From Streptomyces flavofungini (lineage in GTDB: Bacteria; Actinomycetota; Actinomycetes; Streptomycetales; Streptomycetaceae): a stretch of 64,000 bases of DNA. A program made the position numbers and the translations under genes. How positions within the stretch are numbered: the stretch's first letter is position 1; every line of letters starts with the position of its first letter. Of this stretch, positions 51,430 to 60,884 are shown in pieces. Under the pieces are notes generated by a model. The model searched no databases, was not told the origin of the DNA, and worked only from the letters and a program-made list of their open reading frames with translations. The DNA is taken from the NCBI RefSeq assembly GCF_030388665.1, contig NZ_CP128846.1, positions 4,476,501 through 4,540,500 of the forward strand. Reading direction: 5' to 3'.

Positions 51430-51613
51430 GCGGGTCAGCGTACCGATTCCGGCGGGGGCGCCGTACGCGGACGCCGGTTCCACGGGACCCCGGACACCCC
51501 ACGACCCGGCCTCCCCCGGGCCGCCCCCTCGCCGAGGGATCGAGGCAGGGGGCACGGCCCCGGCCGACGGCACGTCTGCCGCCAGGGCTGGTGCGACCTG
51601 CGGCGGAACTTTA

Positions 51614-51674
51614 TGTAGTGGTCGCTAGACAAAGAGCCGAGGGGGCGGCTATCGTTTTTGTAGCGAGGACTACA
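51614..51674. promoter_or_regulatory. Two similar short palindromes upstream of a hydrolase gene
   Basis: TGTAG-CGAGGA-CTACA (51659-51674) is a perfect inverted repeat; TGTAG-TGGTCG-CTAGA (51614-51629) is a near copy 45 bases upstream. Spacing places them over the promoter of the alpha/beta hydrolase gene. No regulator is adjacent. Confidence 0.5.
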
Positions 51675-51701
51675 GATGCTCGACCCGAGGGGGACCCCGA
51701 C

Positions 51702-52571
51702 ATGGCCGCAGGCGTAGGCACGAAGACGCGCACGACCAGGGCGACATACGCCCGGACCACCGCCGGAGAGGGCCCCGCCCTGCTCCTGGCGCACGGCGCG
51801 GGCGGCTCCGTGGAGGCCAATTTCGGGCCGGTCCTGCCGGCGCTGGCGGCGACCCACAGAGCCGTGGCCGTCGACTACCCGGGGTCGGGCAAGACACCCC
51901 GCGCCAAGGAGCCCCTCACCCTGGACACCCTCGCGGACGAGCTGATCGCGGCGGCCGACGCGGAGGGCGCGGACACCTTCGCCCTGGCGGGGTATTCGCT
52001 GGGCACCGCGGTGGCCGTCCGCACGGCGGCCCGCCACCCGGACCGGGTGAAGGCCCTGGTCCTGACGGCCCCCTTCGCCCGCCCCGACACCCGCATGACC
52101 CTGGCCGCCCAGGTCTGGCACCACCTGGCCTCGTCCCGCGACCGGGACGAGCTGGCCCGCTTCCTGCTCCCGCTCGCCCTGAGCCCCGAGGTCCTGGACG
52201 CACTGCCCCCGGATCAGCTCGCGGCGACCCTGCGGGGCACGGCGGAGTCGGTCCCGGAGGGCACCCCGGACCACGTGGACCTGGTCCTCCGCACGGACGT
52301 CCGCGCGGACCTGGCCGCCGTCACGGCCCCGACGCTGGTCATCACGACCACGCGGGACCAGCTCGTCCCGCCCCGCGTCCAGCGCGAGGTCGCGGCCGGT
52401 ATCAGGGGCGCCCGCGTGGCCGGGATGGACACCGGCCACCTCCCCTTCGCCGAGCGGCCCGCCCAGTGGCAGCGCCTGATCACCGACTTCCTGGCCGAGA
52501 CGGAGACCGGGACGCGGACGGCATCCGGGGCCCCGACCGGAAGCAGGCCCACCGACAGGCCCACCGAATAG
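51702..52571 (+). CDS. Alpha/beta hydrolase
   Basis: A 289-aa protein. HGAGGS (31-36) forms the oxyanion region, the nucleophile elbow is GYSLG (Ser99), the acid is likely in TTTRDQLVPP, and the catalytic His is in DTGHLPFAE near residue 260. This is a soluble hydrolase with unknown substrate. ATG 51702 with GAGGGGG upstream is chosen; the preceding frame has no homologous look. A ~20-residue Thr/Arg/Pro tail ends it. Confidence 0.88.
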   Translation: MAAGVGTKTRTTRATYARTTAGEGPALLLAHGAGGSVEANFGPVLPALAATHRAVAVDYPGSGKTPRAKEPLTLDTLADELIAAADAEGADTFALAGYSLGTAVAVRTAARHPDRVKALVLTAPFARPDTRMTLAAQVWHHLASSRDRDELARFLLPLALSPEVLDALPPDQLAATLRGTAESVPEGTPDHVDLVLRTDVRADLAAVTAPTLVITTTRDQLVPPRVQREVAAGIRGARVAGMDTGHLPFAERPAQWQRLITDFLAETETGTRTASGAPTGSRPTDRPTE

Positions 52572-52702
52572 ACCCTGCTCACACTTGGGCCATCAGGGGT
52601 TGCCTCTTATTACCGACGGGTAGCATCATGGTCAACGACTAGCTACTTACTGGTACGCCTACGAGGATTCCAGCCTCCCAAGCCACTTACGGAGCCGTCG
52701 CC

Positions 52703-54529
52703 ATGGGGCACTACAAGTCGAATCTCCGCGACATCGAGTTCAACCTCTTCGAGGTGCTCGGCCGCGACAAGCTGTACGGCAGCGGCCCGTTCGCGGAGAT
52801 GGACGTCGAGACCGCCAAGAGCATCCTCAGCGAGCTGTGCCGCCTCGCCGAGAACGAGCTGGCCGAGTCCTACGAGGACGCCGACCGCAACCCGCCGGTC
52901 TTCGACCCGGCGACCAGCACCGCCCCGGTCCCGGCCTCCTTCAAGAAGAGCTACCAGGCCTTCATGGACTCCGAGTACTGGCGCCTCGGCCTGCCCGAGG
53001 AGATCGGCGGCACCACCGCCCCCCGCTCCCTGATCTGGGCGTACGCGGAGCTGCTGCTCGGCGCCAACCCGGCGGTCTGGATGTACTCCTCCGGCCCGGC
53101 GTTCGCCGGCATCCTCTTCGAGGAGGGCAACGAGGCGCAGAAGAAGGTCGCCGAGATCGCCGTGGAGAAGCAGTGGGGCTCCACGATGGTCCTCACCGAG
53201 CCGGACGCGGGCTCCGACGTGGGCGCGGGCCGCACCAAGGCCGTGCAGCAGGAGGACGGCTCCTGGCACATCGAGGGCGTGAAGCGCTTCATCACGTCCG
53301 GTGAGCACGACATGTCGGAGAACATCCTCCACTACGTCCTCGCCCGCCCCGAGGGCCACGGCCCCGGCACCAAGGGCCTGTCCCTCTTCCTCGTGCCGAA
53401 GTACGAGTTCGACTGGGAGACCGGCGAGCTCGGCGAGCGCAACGGCGTCTACGCGACCAACGTCGAGCACAAGATGGGCCTGAAGGCGTCCAACACCTGC
53501 GAGATGACGTTCGGCGACCAGCACCCCGCCAAGGGCTGGCTGATCGGCGACAAGCACGACGGCATCCGCCAGATGTTCCGCATCATCGAGTTCGCCCGCA
53601 TGATGGTCGGCACGAAGGCGATCTCGACGCTCTCCACGGGCTACCTGAACGCCCTGGAGTACGCCAAGGAGCGCGTCCAGGGCCCCGACCTCGCCCAGTT
53701 CATGGACAAGACCGCGCCGAAGGTGACGATCACGCACCACCCGGACGTGCGCCGCTCCCTGATGACGCAGAAGGCCTACGCGGAGGGCATGCGCGCCCTC
53801 GTCCTGCACACCGCCGCCGTCCAGGACGAGATCGCGGTCAAGGAGGCGAACGGCGAGGACGCGTCCACCGAGCACGCGCTCAACGACCTGCTCCTGCCGA
53901 TCGTGAAGGGCTACGGCTCGGAGAAGGCCTACGAGCAGCTGGCGCAGTCGCTCCAGACGTTCGGCGGCTCCGGGTACCTCCAGGAGTACCCGATCGAGCA
54001 GTACATCCGCGACGCCAAGATCGACACCCTCTACGAGGGCACCACCGCGATCCAGGGCCAGGACTTCTTCTTCCGGAAGATCGTCCGCAACCAGGGTGCC
54101 GCGCTGAACGGCCTCGCCGAGGACATCAAGAAGTTCCTCGCCGTCGGCACCGGCGGCGAGGAACTCGCCGGGGCCCGCGAGCAGCTGGCCAAGGCGGCCG
54201 TCGAGCTGGAGGCCATGGTCGGCGTCATGCTCACCGACCTCGCGGCCACCGAGCAGGACGTCAAGTCCATCTACAAGGTCGGCCTCAACACCACCCGCCT
54301 CCTCCTCGCCTCCGGCGACGTCGTCGTCGGCTACCTGCTGCTGCGCGGTGCCGCCGTCGCCGCCGAGAAGCTGGAGACCGCCACGGCGAAGGACAAGGCG
54401 TTCTACCAGGGCAAGATCGCCGCGGCCCAGTTCTTCGCGGCGAACGTCCTGCCGGGCGTGGCCACGGAGCGCGCCCTGTCCGAGTCGGTGTCCCTCGACC
54501 TGATGGAGCTGGACGAGGCGGCGTTCTAG
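52703..54529 (+). CDS. Acyl-CoA dehydrogenase (FadE-type, long form)
   Basis: A 608-aa FAD-dependent dehydrogenase of fatty-acid beta-oxidation. The FAD/substrate region has [20 protein letters not shown] and [46 protein letters not shown] follows. The catalytic Glu is in [18 protein letters not shown], and [23 protein letters not shown] precedes it. The extra ~120-residue C-terminal helical domain is that of the FadE5/AidB-like long group. A TACC-GACG-GGTA palindrome (52611-52622) sits 80 bases upstream and could be a fatty-acid regulator site. Confidence 0.95.
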   Translation: MGHYKSNLRDIEFNLFEVLGRDKLYGSGPFAEMDVETAKSILSELCRLAENELAESYEDADRNPPVFDPATSTAPVPASFKKSYQAFMDSEYWRLGLPEEIGGTTAPRSLIWAYAELLLGANPAVWMYSSGPAFAGILFEEGNEAQKKVAEIAVEKQWGSTMVLTEPDAGSDVGAGRTKAVQQEDGSWHIEGVKRFITSGEHDMSENILHYVLARPEGHGPGTKGLSLFLVPKYEFDWETGELGERNGVYATNVEHKMGLKASNTCEMTFGDQHPAKGWLIGDKHDGIRQMFRIIEFARMMVGTKAISTLSTGYLNALEYAKERVQGPDLAQFMDKTAPKVTITHHPDVRRSLMTQKAYAEGMRALVLHTAAVQDEIAVKEANGEDASTEHALNDLLLPIVKGYGSEKAYEQLAQSLQTFGGSGYLQEYPIEQYIRDAKIDTLYEGTTAIQGQDFFFRKIVRNQGAALNGLAEDIKKFLAVGTGGEELAGAREQLAKAAVELEAMVGVMLTDLAATEQDVKSIYKVGLNTTRLLLASGDVVVGYLLLRGAAVAAEKLETATAKDKAFYQGKIAAAQFFAANVLPGVATERALSESVSLDLMELDEAAF

Positions 54530-54548
54530 CCGACCCCCGCCCAGGCCA

Positions 54549-54584
54549 GGTGGCCCGCTCCTCCGCCCCGGGGAGCGGGCCACC
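54549..54584 (+). terminator. Terminator hairpin after the acyl-CoA dehydrogenase
   Basis: GGTGGCCCGCTCC (54549-54561) and GGAGCGGGCCACC (54572-54584) pair perfectly, 20 bases past the stop codon. Confidence 0.85.
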
Positions 54585-54675
54585 ACCATGTCCCGTGCCG
54601 CGTCCGCGCCCCCGCGGCGGCGCAGACGAAAGAACCACCCCCGGCCCCCCGCGGGGGCGTGGTTAAGGTGACGCC

Positions 54676-56028
54676 ATGAGCACACCCTCCCACCCGTCGC
54701 CCGCCGCCCCGCCGACGAGCGCTGCGCCCACGCCCCCTCGTTTCGACCGCGGCCACACCGACGACCTCATCGCCTTCCTGGCGGCGAGTCCCTCGCCGTA
54801 CCACGCCGTGGCGAGCGCCGCCGAGCGCCTGGAGAAGGCCGGCTTCCACCAGGTCGCCGAGACCGACGTCTGGGACGGCTCGACCGGCGGCAAGTACGTG
54901 CTGCGGGGCGGCGCGATCGTCGCGTGGTACGTCCCGGAGGGCGCCACCCCGCACACCCCGTACCGCGTCGTCGGCGCCCACACCGACTCCCCGAACCTGC
55001 GCGTCAAGCCGCTGCCCGACACCGGCGCGCACGGCTGGCGCCAGGTGGCCGTGGAGATCTACGGCGGCCCCCTGCTCAACTCCTGGCTGGACCGCGACCT
55101 CGGCCTCGCGGGCCGCCTGTCCCTGCGCGACGGCAGCTCCCGCCTGGTCAACATCGACCGCGCGCTGCTCCGCGTACCCCAACTGGCCATCCACATGGAC
55201 CGTTCGGTGCACACCGACGGCCTGAAGCTCGACAAGCAGAAGCACATGCAGCCCGTCTGGGGCCTCGGCGACGACGTCCGCGAGGGCGATCTGATCCGCT
55301 TCGTCGAGGAGGAGTGCGGCCTCGCCCCCGGCGAGGTGACGGGCTGGGACCTGATGACGCACTCCGTCGAGCCGCCCGCGTACCTGGGCCGCGACCGCGA
55401 CCTGCTCGCGGGCCCCCGCATGGACAACCTCCTCTCCGTGCACGCCGGTACGGCGGCCCTCGCCGCCGCGGCCACCGCCCCCGACGCCGACGCGCTGCCG
55501 TACATCCCCGTCCTCGCCGCCTTCGACCACGAGGAGAACGGCTCGCAGTCCGACACGGGCGCCGACGGCCCGCTGCTCGGCACGGTCCTGGAGCGTTCGG
55601 TGTTCGCGCGCGGCGGTTCGTACGAGGACAAGGCGCGCGCCTTCGCCGACACCGTCTGTCTGTCGTCCGACACCGGCCACGCCGTCCACCCCAACTACGC
55701 GGAGCGGCACGACCCGACGCACCACCCGCGCGTCAACCGGGGCCCGATCCTGAAGGTGAACGTCAACAACCGCTACGCCACGGACGGCGGCGGCCGCGCC
55801 GTCTTCGCCGCCGCCTGCGAGAAGGCGGGCGTGCCGTTCCAGGCGTTCGTGTCCAACAACTCGATGCCCTGCGGCACGACGATCGGCCCGATCACGGCCG
55901 CGCGGCACGGCATCAAGACGGTCGACATCGGCGTGGCGATCCTGTCGATGCACAGCGCCCGCGAACTGTGCGGCGCCGACGACCCGCACCTGCTCGCGAA
56001 CGCGCTGCTCGCGTTCCTGGAGGGCTGA
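54676..56028 (+). CDS. apeB: M18 family aminopeptidase
   Basis: A 450-aa zinc aminopeptidase removing N-terminal acidic residues, by homology to aspartyl aminopeptidases. Metal ligands are visible in GAHTDSPNLRVKP (His and Asp), FDHEENGSQSDTGADGP (catalytic Glu, ligand Glu) and ILSMHSARELCG (last His). The middle PQLAIHMDRSV is also diagnostic. A Ser/Pro-rich leader of ~20 residues precedes FDRGHTDDLIAFLAASPSPYHAV. Confidence 0.93.
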   Translation: MSTPSHPSPAAPPTSAAPTPPRFDRGHTDDLIAFLAASPSPYHAVASAAERLEKAGFHQVAETDVWDGSTGGKYVLRGGAIVAWYVPEGATPHTPYRVVGAHTDSPNLRVKPLPDTGAHGWRQVAVEIYGGPLLNSWLDRDLGLAGRLSLRDGSSRLVNIDRALLRVPQLAIHMDRSVHTDGLKLDKQKHMQPVWGLGDDVREGDLIRFVEEECGLAPGEVTGWDLMTHSVEPPAYLGRDRDLLAGPRMDNLLSVHAGTAALAAAATAPDADALPYIPVLAAFDHEENGSQSDTGADGPLLGTVLERSVFARGGSYEDKARAFADTVCLSSDTGHAVHPNYAERHDPTHHPRVNRGPILKVNVNNRYATDGGGRAVFAAACEKAGVPFQAFVSNNSMPCGTTIGPITAARHGIKTVDIGVAILSMHSARELCGADDPHLLANALLAFLEG

Positions 56029-56079
56029 ACCGGCCGGTCACCGAGGGGATGTCGCCCGTATCGGGGTACTCATGGGCGC

Positions 56080-56577
56080 ATGAGACTTCTCGTACGCGAC
56101 CGGCTCCTCGGCATCGGCGACGACTACTGGATCGAGGACGACCAGGGCCGCAAGGTCTTCTTCGTCGACGGCAAGGCGATGCGGCTGCGGGACACCTTCG
56201 AGCTGAAGGACATGCAGGGGCGGGTCCTCATCGACATCCGGGCGAAGCTGCTCGCCCTGCGCGACACGATGGTGATCGAGCGCGAGGGCGAGCCGCTCGC
56301 CCGCGTCAAGCGCAAGCGCCTGTCCCTGCTCCGCAACCACTACCGCGTGGAGCTCGCCGACGGCTCGACCGAGCTGGACGTCAGCGGCAAGATCCTGGAC
56401 CGCGAGTTCGCCATCGAGTACGAGGGCGAACTCCTCGCCGACATCTCCCGCCGCTGGTTCAGCGTCCGCGACGCCTACGGCGTCCACATCGCCCGCGACG
56501 ACGCGGACCCGGCCCTGCTCCTGGCCATCACGGTCTGCGTGATCCGCCTGGCGGAGAAGGAACGGGGCGCCGACTGA
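56080..56577 (+). CDS. LURP-one-related protein
   Basis: A 165-aa protein of the LURP-one/DUF567 type, built of beta strands: LVRDRLLGIGDDYWIEDDQG, then KVFFVDGKAMRLRDTFELKD and LLALRDTMVIEREGEPLARV, ending with a C-terminal helix LLLAITVCVIRLAEKE. The Tubby-like fold of this family is thought to bind membrane lipids; the bacterial role is unknown. It follows the aminopeptidase gene by 51 bases and may share its transcript. Confidence 0.88.
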   Translation: MRLLVRDRLLGIGDDYWIEDDQGRKVFFVDGKAMRLRDTFELKDMQGRVLIDIRAKLLALRDTMVIEREGEPLARVKRKRLSLLRNHYRVELADGSTELDVSGKILDREFAIEYEGELLADISRRWFSVRDAYGVHIARDDADPALLLAITVCVIRLAEKERGAD

Positions 56578-56644
56578 CTGGCTCGCCGGATACCGCCGTG
56601 GGCACAGCCCCCGCTGTGGACACAGCCCCGTCCCACGGCGCCCC

Positions 56645-57433
56645 TTACGGCAGCCTGCGGTCCTTCAGCGCCGGGAACTGCTCCCGGGTCTCGGCCACCT
56701 TGGCCAGGTCGAGGTCCACCGTGAGGACGACCTCCTCCGCCCCGGCCGCCTCGGCCAACACCTCGCCCCACGGGTCGACCACCGCACTGGCCCCCGCCTG
56801 CGGCACCCCCGCATGCGTCCCCGCGGTCCCGCAGGCGAGCACGAACACCTGGTCCTCGACCGCCCGCGCCCGCGCGAACAGCGACCAGTGCGCCCGCCGC
56901 CGCGCGGGCCACCCCGCGGGGACGACGAACACCTCGGCGCCCGCGTCGACGAGCCCCCGGAACATCTCGGGGAAACGCAGGTCGTAGCAGGTGGCGAGGC
57001 CGAGCACGGCCTCGGGCGTGCGCGCGGTGACCAGCTCCGTGCCCGCGCCCATCATCACGGCCTCCCCCTTGTCGAACCCGAACCGGTGGATCTTCCGGTA
57101 CGAGGCGGCGAGCTCGCCCTCGGGCGAGAAGACGAGGGAGGTGTTGTACAGGGCCCCGTCGGGGGCGCGTTCGGGAATCGACCCGGCGTGCAGCCACACC
57201 CCGGACTCCCGCGCGGCCTTGGCCATCACCTCGTACGTGGGCCCCTGGAGCGGCTCGGCCTCGGCGTCGAAGGACTCGTAGGCGAAGGCGCCCGTCGTCC
57301 ACAGCTCAGGCAGCACGAGCAGGGCGGATCGCTCCCGCTCGGCGACCTCGCGTACCAGCGAAGAGACCCGCTGGCGACGGGAATTGACTGATTCGTCATC
57401 GTCTACGGCGATCTGGAGGAGAGAGGCGCGCAC
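56645..57433 (-). CDS. Carbon-nitrogen hydrolase (nitrilase family)
   Basis: A 262-aa amidohydrolase. The Glu-Lys-Cys triad is Glu43 (LPELW), Lys114 (YRKIHRF) and Cys149 (CYDLRFPE). Length and motif context match omega-amidase/YafV-like enzymes that hydrolyse small amides. GTG 57433 is the start. The opposite-strand MDMPI gene starts 168 bases away; a perfect GTAGGCCTAC palindrome (57465-57474) sits between them. Confidence 0.92.
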   Translation of the reverse strand: MRASLLQIAVDDDESVNSRRQRVSSLVREVAERERSALLVLPELWTTGAFAYESFDAEAEPLQGPTYEVMAKAARESGVWLHAGSIPERAPDGALYNTSLVFSPEGELAASYRKIHRFGFDKGEAVMMGAGTELVTARTPEAVLGLATCYDLRFPEMFRGLVDAGAEVFVVPAGWPARRRAHWSLFARARAVEDQVFVLACGTAGTHAGVPQAGASAVVDPWGEVLAEAAGAEEVVLTVDLDLAKVAETREQFPALKDRRLP

Positions 57434-57601
57434 ACTACCACCGTCCTGGCATTCGAGCCGTCAAGTAGGCCTACGATCGTCACACGAAAGCACTGCCGGG
57501 GTGCCAGCGGGCAGCGTACTGTGATTTTCCGGGGGAACCCCCCGGACCCCCACGACGCGTCCCAGCCACCCACCGCCCGCGTACGACCGCCGAGGGGTCT
57601 C

Positions 57602-58426
57602 GTGAGTCTCCATCCCAGCCTTCAAACCTACGCCGATGCCTGGACCCACTCCGTGGAAGCGATATCCGAGCTGGTGTCCCCCCTCTCCGAGGGGGAGTGG
57701 AATCAGCCGACCCCCTGCCCGGCCTGGTCCGTGCGGGACATCGTGTCCCATGTCATCGGCCTCGACTGCGAGATGCTGGGTGACCCGCGCCCGATCCACA
57801 CGCTGCCGCGCGACCTGTACCACGTGCAGACCGAGGGCCAGCGCTACATGGAGATGCAGGTCGACGTCCGCCGCCACCACACGGCGCCCGAGATGACCTC
57901 CGAGCTGGAGTACACGATCATCCGCCGCTCCCGGCAGCTGCGGAACGAGTCCCGCGACCCGTCCACGAAGGTGCGCGGCCCGCTCGGCACCGAGCAGACC
58001 CTCGAACTGGCCATGCGGATGCGGGCGTTCGACGTGTGGGTGCACGAGCAGGACCTGCGCACGGCTCTCCGGAAGCCGGGGAACACCGACTCGCCGGGCG
58101 CGTACGTCGCCCGTGACCTGCTGCTCCAGGGACTGCCGAAGGTGGTCGCGAAGAAGGCGGGCGCCCCGGCGAACTCCGCGGTGGTCTTCGACGTGAGCGG
58201 CCCCGTCGAGTTCCTGCGCACGGTGCGCGTCGACGCGGAGGGCAGGGCGACGGTGGACAGCGCCCCCTCGCTCGGCCCGCTCGCCACCATCGGCATGGAC
58301 TGGGAGACGTACTTCCGGCTCGCCTGCGGGCGGGTGTCGTACGCGGCCGTCAGGGACCGGGTGAAGGTCGAGGGCGACCAGGAGCTCGGCGACGCGATCC
58401 TCGGGGAGTTCGCGGTCACTCCGTAG
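57602..58426 (+). CDS. Maleylpyruvate isomerase-family (MDMPI/DinB-like) protein
   Basis: A 274-aa protein. The N-terminal four-helix MDMPI domain opens LQTYADAWTHSVEAISELVS and contains the PTPCPAWSVRDIVSHVIGLD metal/thiol region; the C-terminal SCP-2-like part ends with RVKVEGDQELGDAILGEF. Family members use mycothiol in actinobacteria. Start is GTG 57602, five bases after GAGGGG; the frame extends upstream without support. Confidence 0.88.
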   Translation: MSLHPSLQTYADAWTHSVEAISELVSPLSEGEWNQPTPCPAWSVRDIVSHVIGLDCEMLGDPRPIHTLPRDLYHVQTEGQRYMEMQVDVRRHHTAPEMTSELEYTIIRRSRQLRNESRDPSTKVRGPLGTEQTLELAMRMRAFDVWVHEQDLRTALRKPGNTDSPGAYVARDLLLQGLPKVVAKKAGAPANSAVVFDVSGPVEFLRTVRVDAEGRATVDSAPSLGPLATIGMDWETYFRLACGRVSYAAVRDRVKVEGDQELGDAILGEFAVTP

Positions 58427-58565
58427 CACGCCGGCCAGGGTTCCGGGGCGCTCCCGGAACCCGGCGGCGCGGCGGGCCCCACGGCGGCCGGGGCATGCGC
58501 CGCAGCGAGGCACCGGACGGTCGGACAGCGGGGCGCCGGAGGTCAGACGGGGAGGCGCCGGACGG

Positions 58566-59888
58566 TCAGACGGGGACGTGCACCGTCTCCACCCGGCTGG
58601 CCACCAGCCGCTCCCGCTCCCTGCGGGCCGCCCGGGTCCGCAGCCGCAGGATCTGACTGAGGCCGACGGCCTGAAGGACGAAGACCGCCGAGAACGCGAT
58701 CCGGTAGTCGTCGCCGGTCGCGTCGAGCAGCACACCGACGGCGAACAACGTCGTCATCGAGGCGATGAAACCACCCATGTTGGTGATGCCGGAGGCCGTC
58801 CCCTGCCGCTCCGGCGGATTCGCGGGCCGCGCGAAGTCGAAGCCGATCATCGAGGCCGGACCGCAGGCGCCGAGGACCACACACAGCACCACGAGCAGCC
58901 ACAGCGGCGCGTGCGCCCCGGGCCAGGCCAGCGTCGCCGCCCAGACGGCCGCCGTCGCGCCCACCGTGCCGAGCGCCAGCGGCAGCCGCGCCGCGTGGTG
59001 CCGGGCCACGACCTGTCCGAAGACCAGGCCGATCGCCATGTTCGCCAGCACGATCAGCGTCAGCAGGTCCCCCGCCGCGCCGCGCGACAGGCCCTGCGCC
59101 TCGACCAGGAACGGCAGGCCCCACAGGAGCAGGAACACCATCGCGGGGAACTGCGTCGTGAAGTGCACCCACAGACCGAGCCGGGTGCCGGGCTCCCGCC
59201 AGGACAGCGCGATCTGTTCGCGTACGAAGCCGGGTCCGCCGCCGGGCCGTGCCGCGGGCGGCTCCGGCTCGTGGCCCTCCGGGTGGTCCTTCAGGAACAC
59301 CGCCATCACCACGAGGACGACGACGCCGGCGAGCGCGCTGCCCGCGAACGCGGTGGTCCAGCCGACCTCGTGCAGCACCCGGGCGAGCACGAGCGTCGAG
59401 ACCAGGTTGCCCGCCATGCCGACGAGCCCGGCGAGCTGCGCGACGAGCGGGCCGCGCCGGACGGGGAACCAGCGGGTGCCGAGCCGAAGCACGCTGATGA
59501 ACGTCATCGCGTCGCCGCAGCCGAGCAGCGCGCGCGAGGCCAGCGCCATGCCGTACGAGGGCGAGAGCGCGAAGCCGAGCTGGCCGAGGGTGAACAGGAC
59601 CACGCCGAGGGTGAGGACCTTCTTCGTGCCGAGCCGGTCCACCATCAGGCCGACGGGTATCTGCATGCCCGCGTACACGAGCAGCTGGAGGATCGAGAAC
59701 GTCGACAGGGCGGAGGCGTTGACGTGGAAGCGGTCGGCGGCGTCCAGGCCCGCGACGCCCAGCGAGGTGCGGAAGATGACGGCGACGAAGTAGACGGAGA
59801 CGCCGACGGACCACACGAGCACGGCCCGCCGTCCGCCCGGCGGGTCCCCGGGCAGCCGGGCCGCCCCGGCCGTCGCGCCGGTGGTCAT
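58566..59888 (-). CDS. MFS transporter (12-TM)
   Basis: A 440-aa permease with about 12 helices. Helix 1 is VLVWSVGVSVYFVAVIFRTSLGVAG, and the loop 2-3 signature is GLMVDRLGTKKVL. A charged central loop (KDHPEGHEPEPPAARPGGGPG) separates the two halves. ATG 59888 overlaps the stop of the GntR gene (ATGA), so the two form an operon. Substrate unknown; the GntR partner suggests a carboxylate or sugar acid. Confidence 0.9.
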   Translation of the reverse strand: MTTGATAGAARLPGDPPGGRRAVLVWSVGVSVYFVAVIFRTSLGVAGLDAADRFHVNASALSTFSILQLLVYAGMQIPVGLMVDRLGTKKVLTLGVVLFTLGQLGFALSPSYGMALASRALLGCGDAMTFISVLRLGTRWFPVRRGPLVAQLAGLVGMAGNLVSTLVLARVLHEVGWTTAFAGSALAGVVVLVVMAVFLKDHPEGHEPEPPAARPGGGPGFVREQIALSWREPGTRLGLWVHFTTQFPAMVFLLLWGLPFLVEAQGLSRGAAGDLLTLIVLANMAIGLVFGQVVARHHAARLPLALGTVGATAAVWAATLAWPGAHAPLWLLVVLCVVLGACGPASMIGFDFARPANPPERQGTASGITNMGGFIASMTTLFAVGVLLDATGDDYRIAFSAVFVLQAVGLSQILRLRTRAARRERERLVASRVETVHVPV

Positions 59889-60580
59889 CGTGCGGCTCCC
59901 CGCGCGAGGTTCTGGAACCAGCCGACGTGCCGCGTGACCACGTCGACCGCGGCGTCCGCGTCCTCGGCCGTCAGCGCCGCGAGGATCTCCTCGTGCTCGG
60001 CGAGGGTCTTGGCGATGCGGTCGGGGTGGGAGTGCATCACGGCGACACCCATCCGCAGCTGGCGGTCGCGCAGCTGGTCGTAGAGGCGGGACAGGATGTC
60101 GTTGCCGCCGCTGCGGACGATCTCCGCGTGGAAGCAGCGGTCGGTCCTCGCCGCCGCGGCGAGGTCACCGGCCGCGGCCTGCTCCCGCTGCTGTTCGAGC
60201 AGCGCCGTCAGCCGGTCGATGAGTCCGGCGGGCGCGGGCACCGCCTTGCGCACCGAGTGCGTCTCGACGAGCAGCCGGGTCTCGACGACGTCCGCGATCT
60301 CCTGCGCGGAGACCGGCAGGACGAGGGCGCCCTTCTTCGGGTAGAGCCGCAGCAGCCCCTCGACCTCCAGCTTCAGGAGTGCCTCGCGCACCGGCGTGCG
60401 GGACACCCCCACGGCCTCGGCCAGCTCGCCCTCGGTGAGGAGCGTGCCGCCCTCGTAGTGGCGTTCCAGGACGCCCTGCTTGACGTGCGCGTAGACGCGC
60501 TCGGCGGCGGGGGGCTGCTTGAGGGAGGACTTGTCGGTGGACACGGGCGGGGCCGTCGAGGCGGGTGGGGCGGCGGGCAT
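59885..60580 (-). CDS. GntR-family regulator, FadR subgroup
   Basis: A 231-aa regulator. The winged helix is residues ~20-85 (AAERVYAHVKQGVLERHYEG, then LLTEGELAEAVGVSRTPVREALLKLEVEGLLRLYPKKG). The FCD-type helical domain follows with RLLVETHSVRKAV, and metal-ligand-like DRCFHAEIV and HEEILAAL. Start ATG 60580 has no ribosome-binding site; ATAC-AACAC-GTAT at 60594-60606, 14 bases before it, looks like an operator. The MFS gene follows in the same operon, so the pair is probably autoregulated. Confidence 0.9.
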   Translation of the reverse strand: MPAAPPASTAPPVSTDKSSLKQPPAAERVYAHVKQGVLERHYEGGTLLTEGELAEAVGVSRTPVREALLKLEVEGLLRLYPKKGALVLPVSAQEIADVVETRLLVETHSVRKAVPAPAGLIDRLTALLEQQREQAAAGDLAAAARTDRCFHAEIVRSGGNDILSRLYDQLRDRQLRMGVAVMHSHPDRIAKTLAEHEEILAALTAEDADAAVDVVTRHVGWFQNLARGAAR

Positions 60581-60593
60581 GCGCACAGCATAG

Positions 60594-60606
60594 ATACAAC
60601 ACGTAT
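60594..60606. promoter_or_regulatory. Candidate GntR operator
   Basis: ATAC-AACAC-GTAT is an inverted repeat directly before the GntR start, in an AT-rich island within very GC-rich DNA. Location suggests autoregulation. Confidence 0.45.
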
Positions 60607-60654
60607 ACGCGGGGAGTCCGGTTCCACGATCCGGACAGGGCCCCTCACCGGGCA

Positions 60655-60729
60655 GCGACCCACCCGACGGCGGCCCACCCGACCGCGATCCATCCGGCGG
60701 TGATCCGCCCGGCAGTGATCCACCCGACA
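60655..60729. repeat. Five tandem 15-bp repeats upstream of GntR and the carboxypeptidase
   Basis: Five units of period 15 start at 60655, 60670, 60685, 60700 and 60715, diverged around GTGATCCACCCGACA. They keep an open frame on the minus strand (Ser/Gly/Pro-rich), but the GntR domain starts well downstream. The whole 60581-60884 gap (304 bases) otherwise holds only the operator and the promoter of the carboxypeptidase gene. Confidence 0.75.
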
Positions 60730-60884
60730 CAGCTTGGCCGCATCTTTACCCGTTCGGCGCGCATCCGTTCCGCCCTCTCGTCAGTCATCCCTGTGACGGC
60801 TTTCCCATCTCTCTTCCATCGCAAGGAGATTCGGGACATAAGCCGCCAACTACCTCATCAAGCAGGGACAACGGAGCGTTCACC

